DNA of 12,403 bases from NCBI GenBank assembly GCA_943349725.1, contig CALQZP010000029.1, positions 1-12,403 of the forward strand. Direction: 5' to 3'. The DNA is from Candidatus Nomurabacteria bacterium. GTDB lineage: Bacteria > Patescibacteriota > Minisyncoccia > Phycocordibacterales > UBA10002. Within the stretch, counting starts at the first letter, position 1. Every line of letters starts with the position of its first letter. The translations under genes and the position numbers were made by a program. The notes under the pieces were generated by a model. The model was not told the origin of the DNA, searched no databases, and worked only from the letters and a program-made list of their open reading frames with translations. Shown one piece after another: positions 1 through 5,876 of this stretch.

Positions 1-33
1 TGCGGCGGGGATGAATCCGCAAAAGCGAAGTGT

Positions 34-48
34 GTTGGCGGAGCCAAC
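34..48. repeat. Short perfect hairpin GTTGGC-GGA-GCCAAC
   Basis: A 6-bp perfect stem with a 3-nt loop, in a gene-free stretch left of the first gene. A second small inverted repeat (TGCGG at 1-5, CCGCA at 17-21) lies beside it. There is no T-tract, so it is not a clear terminator. No gene is supported in positions 1-143. Confidence 0.4.
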
Positions 49-59
49 TCTTCTGCAAC

Positions 60-145
60 AAAGTTTGCCCTTGTGCCTCGCCTAATACTCCACCGAGTCC
101 GCGAGGGAACAGCTTGCTGCGGGGATTAGGACGAGGCCAAACTTT
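60..145. repeat. Long imperfect inverted repeat at the 3' end of the Gmad2 gene
   Basis: AAAGTTTG (60-67), GCCTCG (75-80) and CCTAAT (81-86) pair in order with ATTAGG (125-130), CGAGGC (132-137) and CAAACTTT (138-145). A 7-nt bulge on the left and a 1-nt bulge on the right interrupt the stem. The right arm overlaps the stop codon of the minus-strand gene (144-146). It could act as a transcription end or as a small palindromic repeat; it lacks a T-run after the stem on the minus strand. Confidence 0.5.
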
Positions 146-695
146 ATTGAGTGGGTTCAAATTGAACTGGTATCCGAAGCGTGTCTTCATTTTCGGGAAG
201 TCCCGAAGAATTGTCTTTATTCAAAACGAGTGTACCCCCGGTTGTCGCGGGTGTCGCAAATGAAAGCGTTACTTCAAACGGCACAAACTCCGTTGTCATC
301 CACTCTTCCTTAGCCTGAGCTATACCGGTGGTAAGCAGTTCCCCGTCTCCGTCAAAGAGCTTGACCGGAAAGCTCGCCTCAAAAAACCAATTGCCTCGGG
401 CCACACCCTTCACCAAAAAGGGGCTCGCAATAACTGCGTTTGGTCTCGGTTCGGAGATACGAATGAGATTGTCTTTTTCAAGCTCGTTGCCGATGTCTTC
501 GCGAAATGTCTTTCCCTCTTTGCTTTTGCACTGACGCGGATAGCTTTCCATAATCGGATTGCCTGCTTTGGCGCACTCCGCAAAATTTGAAACCGCTGAA
601 GCCTTGCCACCAAAAAAATAGGAAACTCCTGCTATCGCAAGGAGAACCACACCAAACACTATTTGCTTTACCGCTTTTTTTCGTCGGTCGTTCAT
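144..695 (-). CDS. Membrane-anchored Gmad2-domain protein
   Basis: This is a 183-aa protein. A basic N-terminus and one hydrophobic segment (about residues 11-30) suggest a signal anchor, with the rest outside the membrane. Residues 38-68 form a small Cys-containing segment (C41, C56; FAECAKAGNPIMESYPRQC), a type often seen in Patescibacteria secreted proteins. Residues about 77-178 resemble the Gmad2 immunoglobulin-like domain: P-rich start, VKGVARGNWFFEASFPV, EEWMTTEFVPFEVTL and a final IPVQF strand. Gmad2 domains occur in spore-germination and other cell-surface proteins; the ligand here is unknown. I chose the ATG at 695 over the upstream start at 758 because it puts the basic residues directly before the hydrophobic segment and because TAATAT lies 7 nt ahead of it. 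The gene is transcribed away from the repeat at 732-841. Confidence 0.8.
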   Translation of the reverse strand: MNDRRKKAVKQIVFGVVLLAIAGVSYFFGGKASAVSNFAECAKAGNPIMESYPRQCKSKEGKTFREDIGNELEKDNLIRISEPRPNAVIASPFLVKGVARGNWFFEASFPVKLFDGDGELLTTGIAQAKEEWMTTEFVPFEVTLSFATPATTGGTLVLNKDNSSGLPENEDTLRIPVQFEPTQ

Positions 696-702
696 ATCGC
701 CT

Positions 703-708
703 ATATTA
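703..708 (-). promoter_or_regulatory. -10-like TAATAT, probable leaderless start
   Basis: On the minus strand TAATAT is followed by 7 nt and then the ATG at 695. With usual -10 to +1 spacing, transcription would begin at or next to the A of ATG. No Shine-Dalgarno sequence is present and no good -35 was found. Confidence 0.45.
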
Positions 709-731
709 CTACATTTTGTTACCTTCCGTAT

Positions 732-841
732 CTTATTCTCCCTTTCTAAAGGGAGCACTTCGACGGCTTCGTCGGAGGAGGGATTTTTAAATCCTCCGTC
801 CCAAAGACGTGGCCACCTCCTTTAGAAAAGGAGGAATTAAG
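732..841. repeat. Inverted-repeat element A (MITE/REP-like, 110 bp)
   Basis: The element starts CTTATTCTCCCTTTCTAAAG and, read from the other strand, starts CTTAATTCCTCCTTTTCTAA, so it has imperfect terminal inverted repeats. Inside are several stems: CTCCCTTT/AAAGGGAG, CGACG/CGTCG, GGAGG..ATTT/AAATCCTCC and CCTCCTTT/AAAGGAGG. Elements at 7801-7963 and 10054-10111 share the same ends and the GGAGGGATTT core. It has no reading frame of its own. Its right end overlaps the last codons of the polymerase gene. Confidence 0.75.
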
Positions 842-1955
842 AGAGCTTTTCCACCCGCACACCAAGAAGTCTAATTTTCTTTTTCCCTGGATTTTCTCGT
901 TTATCCAGAAACGGGAAAAACATCTGTGTAACGTGTTGCCGAAGTTTCTCCGCGCTTCCAGTGGGAGCTTCCAACGTCCGAGAGCGGGAAACCGTTTCGA
1001 AGTCCGAAAACCGGACCGTAAGCACAATCGTCCGAAACTCCTTGAAACCGTCGCGCACCATATATGACACCAGGTTCTTTGCCTGTCGCTCAAGATACGG
1101 AAAAAGTATTTTCATATTCAGCGAATCTTCGGGGAGTGTTTCCTGTTCCCCGATTGATTTTGCGGGAGGTGCTTCCGAGATGACCACTGAATCGTTCTCG
1201 CCCCGAAACTTACGATAAAGCTCTGTTCCCCATTTCCCAAACATTCCCTGTAGTTTCTCCTGCGAAAGTTTTCGCCCGTCGGCAACCGTTCGCGCGCGCA
1301 CGCGAAAAAGCTTTTCCTCCGCCTTTGGACCGATACCGGGAATCTTACGAACAGCGAGCGGAGAGAGAAACCCCTCCACAAGGTCGGGGTAAATCACGGT
1401 AAGCCCATCGGGCTTTTGGAAATCCGAAGCGATTTTCGCAATGAGTTTGTTCGGTCCGATACCGATGGAACAGGAAAGTCGTTCCGCTTCCGTAATTTCT
1501 TTTTTAATCTGCACAGCGATGGCTTCCGCTTTTTTAAACGAACCGGTAAACGAAAGGTCAAAATAGCACTCATCTACCGACACCTGTTCAAGCGCGGGTG
1601 GGTCTGCGGTAAAGAGTGTCGTTTGGGTGCCTTTAAGATGGCGAGCTACAATCGCCATCACCGCCATGGAGACTTTTTCATAGATGCGAAAGTGCGGGGA
1701 AATAAACACAACCGGAGGTTTCCCTTCCTTCCTTGCCTTCTCCGAAAGCTCCCACGCTTTACTAATGGGTGTTGCGCTTCGTACACCGTAGACGCGCGCC
1801 GGATAATTTGCGGTAGACACCACTCCGCGCCCTTTTCCTCCTTGCGGGTCGCTTCCCACAGCAATCGGTTGCCCCTTTAGGTACGGCCTCTCCCGCTCCT
1901 CCACCGAAGCAAAAAACGCATCCATATCTAGATGTCCGATAATTCTCATATCCAC
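837..1955 (-). CDS. dinB: DNA polymerase IV (Y-family translesion polymerase)
   Basis: This 372-aa protein is an error-prone polymerase that copies past damaged template bases. The palm carries HLDMDAFFASVE (D10 catalytic) and SVDECYFDL (D128, E129 catalytic; the family usually has A, here C130). The fingers region has YPARVYGVRSATP, and the thumb has helix-hairpin-helix motif IPGIGPKAEEKL. A little-finger domain follows and ends with RLLGVRVEKLS. I place the start at GTG 1955, because AGGAGA lies 6 nt upstream. ATG 1949 is a serious alternative, since TATACT lies 6 nt ahead of it (leaderless). A start further upstream (2000) would add residues unlike the family. The protein stops right after the little finger, and its TAA lies in repeat element A; no C-terminal QLxLF-type clamp-binding tail is visible. 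It is divergent from the gene at 2018. Confidence 0.95.
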   Translation of the reverse strand: MDMRIIGHLDMDAFFASVEERERPYLKGQPIAVGSDPQGGKGRGVVSTANYPARVYGVRSATPISKAWELSEKARKEGKPPVVFISPHFRIYEKVSMAVMAIVARHLKGTQTTLFTADPPALEQVSVDECYFDLSFTGSFKKAEAIAVQIKKEITEAERLSCSIGIGPNKLIAKIASDFQKPDGLTVIYPDLVEGFLSPLAVRKIPGIGPKAEEKLFRVRARTVADGRKLSQEKLQGMFGKWGTELYRKFRGENDSVVISEAPPAKSIGEQETLPEDSLNMKILFPYLERQAKNLVSYMVRDGFKEFRTIVLTVRFSDFETVSRSRTLEAPTGSAEKLRQHVTQMFFPFLDKRENPGKKKIRLLGVRVEKLS

Positions 1956-1967
1956 AGTATATCTCCT
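1956..1967 (-). promoter_or_regulatory. Overlapping SD (AGGAGA) and -10-like TATACT before dinB
   Basis: The minus strand reads AGGAGA (1962-1967), TATACT (1956-1961), GTG (1953-1955), GAT, ATG (1947-1949). AGGAGA is correctly spaced for the GTG. TATACT is correctly spaced for a leaderless mRNA starting at the ATG. A weak -35 (GTCACA) lies 18 nt upstream of TATACT. Both readings are possible and they exclude each other for one transcript. Confidence 0.45.
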
Positions 1968-1986
1968 CTCCATAACCAATGTGACG

Positions 1987-1992
1987 TATACT
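1987..1992 (+). promoter_or_regulatory. Candidate -10 (TATACT) for the zinc-ribbon membrane protein
   Basis: TATACT lies 25 nt before the ATG at 2018, giving a short leader of about 19 nt. No convincing -35 is present. It overlaps the palindrome GTATAC and sits between TGAC and GTCA half-sites in the divergent intergenic region. Confidence 0.3.
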
Positions 1993-2017
1993 TGTGTCAT
2001 TAGTAATCACACTCTAT

Positions 2018-3187
2018 ATGTTTTCATTTTTAAGACGGAAAAATACCACAACAGACGGACTTGAGGCGTACGAGGAGATAGCCGAAAAAAAGACTACAAG
2101 CGCAGGATATCTTCTGCTCATAGTGATGGGCATATTCATCATTGTCGTTGGTCAGACAATCTTTTCCGACCTCCGCCATATTCCCACCCTCCCGATAAAT
2201 CCTGCATACTGCACGAATAACTTTATAGAAGACTACAAGAGTCTACGAAATACCGACCAATGTTCGTTCGGTAGCATTGACCGCGAGTTCGGCATTGAAG
2301 AGCAGGTAAATCAAATTCTTCCGTCACTCCAAACCATCGCAAAGCTCAACAGCGAGATTAACGACCTTAACTATCGCAATTCCCGCCTCACTCACCAAAT
2401 TGAACAGGCGCAGACGCAGTATGACGTCAGTTTGCAGGAAAAAATGGCGAAGGAAGAGGTTCTCTACAATCGTAGCGGTATTCAACAGTCCATCACGAGC
2501 CTTCGGAACTCCGTTGAGGCAAACACGTCAACCATTGCCGGACTCCAAACACAGCTCCAATCTGAAATTAGCAAGGTTGAGCCGTTCATCATTCCCCTGA
2601 AAACAGCCTATGAACAGGCGCAAAACAGTTACGCCTCAAAGTACGCGTGGTACCGCATCAAAGTATTTTGCCTGATGCTTCTCTTCGTTCTCCCTATTTT
2701 TATCTTCGCGACACGCTGGTACCTTTCGCTCAAGAAACGAAATAGTCCCTACACGATTATTGCCACCTCGGTGATGGGCTCCTTTGCTATCCTGTTCCTA
2801 CAGGTCGTCCTCGTCTTTCTCTATGACATTATTCCTCACACGTGGATTGAAAAGATATTTAAGATATTCCAATCAACTCCGATTCTCCGCTATATCCTCT
2901 ACTACGGTACGGTATTTTTGGTTGTCGCGCTCTTTGGTGGCATTGTCTACCTTATCCAACGACGAATCTTTGACTCAAAGAAGACCGCCATCCGCCGACT
3001 CAAAGATAGCAAGTGTCCAACCTGTTCCTTCACCATCAATCAGTTTGAAGATTACTGCCCCAAATGCGGAACAACGCTCAAAGAAACCTGTCCTCACTGT
3101 AACAACAAACGCATCGCGCTTCTCCCGTTCTGTCCCGTCTGCGGAAAAACAAAGTCCCAAAATACACCACCCGCGCCTACCGTATGA
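2018..3187 (+). CDS. Membrane protein with coiled coil and C-terminal double zinc ribbon
   Basis: This 389-aa protein is not one I can name. One membrane segment (about 30-46) is followed by a region with two cysteines (C65, C82). A long polar helical stretch (about 95-210) looks like a coiled coil. Three more membrane segments follow (about 215-231, 245-270 and 288-313). The cytosolic C-terminus has eight cysteines in four pairs: C333/C336, C347/C350, C358/C361 and C372/C375, which predicts two zinc ribbons of the DZANK type. Four membrane passes would put the coiled coil outside and the ribbons inside. I chose ATG 2018 over GTG 1994 because 1994 falls directly after the candidate -10. The gene is divergent from dinB and convergent with msrB. 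A signalling or scaffold role is only a guess. Confidence 0.8.
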   Translation: MFSFLRRKNTTTDGLEAYEEIAEKKTTSAGYLLLIVMGIFIIVVGQTIFSDLRHIPTLPINPAYCTNNFIEDYKSLRNTDQCSFGSIDREFGIEEQVNQILPSLQTIAKLNSEINDLNYRNSRLTHQIEQAQTQYDVSLQEKMAKEEVLYNRSGIQQSITSLRNSVEANTSTIAGLQTQLQSEISKVEPFIIPLKTAYEQAQNSYASKYAWYRIKVFCLMLLFVLPIFIFATRWYLSLKKRNSPYTIIATSVMGSFAILFLQVVLVFLYDIIPHTWIEKIFKIFQSTPILRYILYYGTVFLVVALFGGIVYLIQRRIFDSKKTAIRRLKDSKCPTCSFTINQFEDYCPKCGTTLKETCPHCNNKRIALLPFCPVCGKTKSQNTPPAPTV

Positions 3188-3197
3188 GACAGCAAAA

Positions 3198-3231
3198 ATC
3201 ATTCTGACATTCTGCAGAACGTCAGAATGAT
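3198..3231. repeat. Palindrome 1 (11-bp stem plus 10-bp inner palindrome)
   Basis: The arms ATCATTCTGAC and GTCAGAATGAT are perfectly complementary. Between them, after one A-C mismatch, lies TTCTGCAGAA, itself a palindrome. It begins 11 bp after the stop codon at 3187. Its 30-bp core (3200-3229) is related to palindrome 2 at 3263-3296. Confidence 0.85.
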
Positions 3232-3262
3232 AAAAACGTGGTGAAGTGCAGTACGCTACAAG

Positions 3263-3296
3263 AACATTCCAACATTCTTAAGAATGTTGGAATGTT
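3263..3296. repeat. Palindrome 2 (perfect 34 bp)
   Basis: AACATTCCAACATTCTT is followed directly by its exact reverse complement. Each arm has AACATTC twice. It lies between the convergent zinc-ribbon and msrB genes. No long T-tract follows on either strand, so simple intrinsic termination does not fully explain it. Confidence 0.9.
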
Positions 3297-3310
3297 GTTT
3301 AGGCTGTCCT

Positions 3311-3338
3311 GTAGGAACATTTCCTCCTACTCTTTTTT
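3311..3338 (+). terminator. Intrinsic terminator of the zinc-ribbon membrane protein gene
   Basis: GTAGGA (3311-3316) pairs with TCCTAC (3325-3330) across an 8-nt loop, and TCTTTTTT follows. It overlaps the last codons of msrB on the opposite strand, as expected for tightly convergent genes. Confidence 0.6.
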
Positions 3339-3704
3339 GTCAAAACCCAGACAGACCGAATTCACGCAATACCGTTTACCCGTGTCCGTCGGACCATCGT
3401 CAAAGACGTGTCCGAGGTGCGCACCACAACTCGTGCACGTAATTTCGGTGCGTTGCATACCGTGGTCGCCATCTTCTTTAAATGTAACCGCGCCAGGAAT
3501 AGCTTTATCAAAACTCTGCCAGCCTGTCCCCGACTCAAACTTGGTACCCGAAGGAAAAAGCGGTTTCCCGCACACCACACAGGTATACATCCCCTTTTCG
3601 TGATGATTTACAAACGCCCCCGTAAACGGCGCTTCCGTCCCCTTTTCCTGCGTCACACGGTACTGCTCGGGTGTGAGCTTCTCTTTGAGTTCATCGTTGT
3701 GCAT
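3327..3704 (-). CDS. msrB: Peptide-methionine (R)-S-oxide reductase MsrB
   Basis: This 125-aa enzyme reduces methionine-R-sulfoxide in oxidised proteins, normally using thioredoxin. It covers the whole SelR domain. Zinc ligands are C42/C45 (CVVC) and C90/C93 (CTSC). Family motifs SGTGWQSF (58-65) and GAHLGHVFDDGP (94-105) are intact. The catalytic cysteine is C113 in RYCVNS. An extra cysteine, C118, sits where most members have serine and could be a resolving thiol, though this is inference. I chose ATG 3704 over the upstream start at 3752 because it begins the conserved domain (DELKEKLTPEQYRVTQEKGTE, shown here only in part by position) and because TATACT lies 6 nt ahead of it. The stop codon overlaps the terminator of the opposing gene. 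Confidence 0.96.
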   Translation of the reverse strand: MHNDELKEKLTPEQYRVTQEKGTEAPFTGAFVNHHEKGMYTCVVCGKPLFPSGTKFESGTGWQSFDKAIPGAVTFKEDGDHGMQRTEITCTSCGAHLGHVFDDGPTDTGKRYCVNSVCLGFDKKE

Positions 3705-3710
3705 GAAAAA

Positions 3711-3719
3711 AGTATAGCA
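3711..3719 (-). promoter_or_regulatory. Extended -10 TGC-TATACT, leaderless msrB promoter
   Basis: The minus strand reads TGCTATACT, then 6 nt (TTTTTC), then ATG. A weak -35 (TTCGCA) lies 18 nt upstream. The start point would fall on or beside the ATG, and no Shine-Dalgarno is present. Confidence 0.6.
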
Positions 3720-3777
3720 CCCCATAGATAGAGATGCGAAAGCTACATTCATTCTTTTCTTCGTTTATTCCTTGAGG

Positions 3778-3783
3778 TATACT
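3778..3783 (+). promoter_or_regulatory. Candidate -10 (TATACT) for the exported coiled-coil protein
   Basis: TATACT lies 36 nt before the ATG at 3820, leaving a leader of roughly 30 nt. That leader contains only a weak purine stretch (AAGAAG) near the start codon. The -35 is poor. Confidence 0.35.
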
Positions 3784-3819
3784 AGAATATATATTATTAA
3801 CATAATCGTAAGAAGAAAT

Positions 3820-4344
3820 ATGAAGAAAATCATTTCATCACTCGCCATAGGCTTCCTTTCACTCACGTCGGTAGTATTCGCGCAAACTGCTGACACCACC
3901 GCAGCCATACCGACACTTACCAGCGTAGAGGTCCAGCCAACTGCTGTGGTAACCCCTGCACCGAAGAGTGACGCTCCTGGACGAGAAATTAGCAAAGAAG
4001 TCGAAATGCAAATAAAAGCACTCCACCAGCAAATGGAAGCGGAACTAAAAGCGGTCAAGGATAAATATCAGAAACAGATTGAGGCACTCCGAGCTCAAGC
4101 AAAAGCGAAGATGGAAGCAATGAAGGCCACCGAAAAGGCAAAGGCTGAAGCAGGGCGAGCAAAGGCGAAAGAGGTACGCCAAAACATCAATACGGAGCGA
4201 AAGGAAAAGAAGGAAAATATTCAGACACAGCGAAAAGAGTCTGAAGAGAAAATCAAGGCACTTAGACAACAGCTTCCGGTAAAGCCAACCACAGGTGCTA
4301 CCGTCCCGACCACAGGAACCACCGGCACTGCGAACACGCAGTAA
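3820..4344 (+). CDS. Exported Lys/Ala/Glu-rich coiled-coil protein
   Basis: This 174-aa protein has a classical signal peptide: MKK, a hydrophobic core, then VVFA-QT with cleavage likely after residue 21. A Thr/Pro/Ala-rich linker (about 22-50) follows, then a long charged helix (about 55-150) of K, E, A and Q with no prolines, a clear coiled coil. The end is a Thr/Gly/Pro-rich tail (about 152-174) that looks unstructured. No enzyme motif is present. I chose ATG 3820 over TTG 3772 because it gives a proper signal peptide. The pattern fits a cell-surface or periplasmic fibrous protein; the function is unknown. It has its own terminator, so it is probably transcribed alone. Confidence 0.82.
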   Translation: MKKIISSLAIGFLSLTSVVFAQTADTTAAIPTLTSVEVQPTAVVTPAPKSDAPGREISKEVEMQIKALHQQMEAELKAVKDKYQKQIEALRAQAKAKMEAMKATEKAKAEAGRAKAKEVRQNINTERKEKKENIQTQRKESEEKIKALRQQLPVKPTTGATVPTTGTTGTANTQ

Positions 4345-4388
4345 AGGTGGGCGCTAGGTGTTTAGGCTCTAGGCCACCCCTAAGTAAT

Positions 4389-4424
4389 ACCCGCCCCGAC
4401 TACAGTCGGGGCGGGTTTGCGTTT
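4389..4424 (+). terminator. Strong GC-rich intrinsic terminator
   Basis: ACCCGCCCCGACT (4389-4401) and AGTCGGGGCGGGT (4404-4416) form a perfect 13-bp stem with a 2-nt nominal loop, followed by TTGCGTTT. It ends the coiled-coil gene and separates it from the SAH hydrolase gene. The T-tract is interrupted by GCG. Confidence 0.75.
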
Positions 4425-4450
4425 GACTGTGAAAAACGCTAGAGTATTGT
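4423..4450 (+). promoter_or_regulatory. Candidate promoter TTGACT-N16-TATTGT for ahcY-kinase
   Basis: TTGACT (4423-4428) matches the -35 consensus at 5 of 6 bases, and TATTGT (4445-4450) matches the -10 at 4 of 6. It lies directly after the terminator. The leader would be about 80 nt, A/T-rich, and without a Shine-Dalgarno before ATG 4539. Confidence 0.4.
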
Positions 4451-4538
4451 CCAAGATAGCTCTGATTTCACTCTTTTTCTTTATAGTATTCGTATTTCTT
4501 ATTCTTAAATCTTTAATCATAAATCATACATCTTCTTT

Positions 4539-5798
4539 ATGTACGACATCAAAGACAAAAAATTGGCGGAAAAAGGACGAAAGCGCATTGAGTGGGCAGG
4601 CAAAGATATGCCCGTGCTCGCCTCGCTTTCAAAAGAGTACGCAAAGACGAAACCGTTTAAGGGAGTTCGTATTGGTGCGTGTCTGCACGTCACGACCGAG
4701 ACCGCGAACTTGATGCTCGCGCTCAAGGCCGGTGGAGCGACTCTTCGCCTCTGCGCCTCCAACCCCCTCTCTACACAGGACGACGTCGCGGCCGCCCTTT
4801 CGCTTGAATACGGCATCGAGACCTTCGCCATCAAAGGCGAAGACAACAAGACCTACTTCAAACACTTGAACGCCGTACTGGATTTCAAACCGCACCTCAC
4901 CATGGACGACGGTGCCGACCTCGTATCGGAAATCCACAAGAATCGTACCGACCTTATCAAGACGATTGTGGGAGGAACTGAGGAGACCACGACCGGCGTC
5001 ATCCGCCTCAAGGCGATGGCGAAAGACGGAGCACTCCGCTTCCCTATTCTCGCGGTCAATGAAGCGCAGACAAAACACCTGTTTGATAACCGCTACGGCA
5101 CGGGACAGTCAACACTTGACGGCATCATCCGCGCGACCAACAAGCTTATCGCCGGTACCACCTTCGTGGTCGCAGGCTACGGCTGGTGTGGAAAAGGACT
5201 CGCGAAGCGAGCAGAAGGGCTCGGTGCGCGCGTTATCGTAACCGAAATCAATCCTATTCGCGCGCTCGAAGCAATGATGGACGGTTTCCGCGTGATGCCG
5301 ATGAAAGAAGCCGTGAAGCGCGCCGATGTTATCTGCACCCTCACGGGCAACCGCGATGTACTTGATACTCCCCACTTTGAGGCAATGAAGGATGGATGCA
5401 TTATTTCCAACTCAGGACACTTTGACGTTGAGATTAACCTCAAGTCACTCAAGAAACTTGCCGAGCACACCGACTCCCCTCGCCCGCTCGTAGACGAATA
5501 CACTTTTGCCAAAGGAGGCAAGAAAATTTACGTGCTTGGTGAAGGACGCCTCGTGAACCTAGCGACTGCCGAAGGTCACCCCGCATCAGTGATGGATATG
5601 AGCTTCGCGAACCAAGCCCTCGGCGCGCAGTTTATTTTGGACAACAAAGGCAAGCTTGAAAACAAAGTGTACGTTATTCCCGAAGAAGTTGACCGCCGAA
5701 TTGCACAGAAGAAACTGCAATCGCTTGAGGTGAAGATTGATGTGCTTACTCCCGTGCAGACAAAGTATCTTAATAGCTGGGAGGAAGGCACGAGCTAA
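4539..5798 (+). CDS. ahcY: S-adenosylhomocysteine hydrolase (adenosylhomocysteinase)
   Basis: This 419-aa NAD-dependent enzyme splits S-adenosylhomocysteine into adenosine and homocysteine and so removes the inhibitory product of methyl transfer. Substrate-site motifs are LHVTTET (49-55), DDGAD (123-127), GGTEETTTG (145-153) and NEAQTKHLFDNRYGTGQS (174-191, with K179 and D183). The NAD-binding loop is GYGWCGKG (213-220). SNSGHFDVEI (290-299) and GEGRLVNLATAEGHP (334-348) are intact. It is shorter than the eukaryote-like form and ends near YLNSWEEGTS without the usual C-terminal Lys/Tyr NAD-contacting tail, which fits the archaeal/Thermotoga-type subfamily. The kinase at 5877 follows after 78 bp with no terminator, so the two may be co-transcribed. 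No Shine-Dalgarno precedes the start. Confidence 0.97.
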   Translation: MYDIKDKKLAEKGRKRIEWAGKDMPVLASLSKEYAKTKPFKGVRIGACLHVTTETANLMLALKAGGATLRLCASNPLSTQDDVAAALSLEYGIETFAIKGEDNKTYFKHLNAVLDFKPHLTMDDGADLVSEIHKNRTDLIKTIVGGTEETTTGVIRLKAMAKDGALRFPILAVNEAQTKHLFDNRYGTGQSTLDGIIRATNKLIAGTTFVVAGYGWCGKGLAKRAEGLGARVIVTEINPIRALEAMMDGFRVMPMKEAVKRADVICTLTGNRDVLDTPHFEAMKDGCIISNSGHFDVEINLKSLKKLAEHTDSPRPLVDEYTFAKGGKKIYVLGEGRLVNLATAEGHPASVMDMSFANQALGAQFILDNKGKLENKVYVIPEEVDRRIAQKKLQSLEVKIDVLTPVQTKYLNSWEEGTS

Positions 5799-5876
5799 CA
5801 CAGACGTATGAATACAGAATTCTGAAGTAAGCAGAATCTTGTTCCTAATTCATAATTCTTACTTCCTAATTCATTT

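Noticed and set aside
1..143. Structured RNA gene (tmRNA, RNase P RNA or SRP RNA)
   Set aside because: Hairpins are present but none of the conserved core sequences of these RNAs could be found on either strand.
1416..1880. 154-aa ORF antisense to dinB
   Set aside because: Fully contained in the polymerase gene, with Phe/Arg-rich shadow composition and no motif.
1981..2000. LexA-type operator between dinB and the divergent gene
   Set aside because: TGAC-N10-GTCA around GTATAC is only a partial palindrome and matches neither CTG-N10-CAG nor GAAC-N4-GTTC.
4417..4713. 98-aa plus-strand ORF with a hydrophobic N-terminal stretch
   Set aside because: It starts with TTG inside the terminator/promoter region, and its second half overlaps the well-supported SAH hydrolase gene in another frame with low-complexity basic sequence. 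The hydrophobic stretch reflects T-rich leader DNA.
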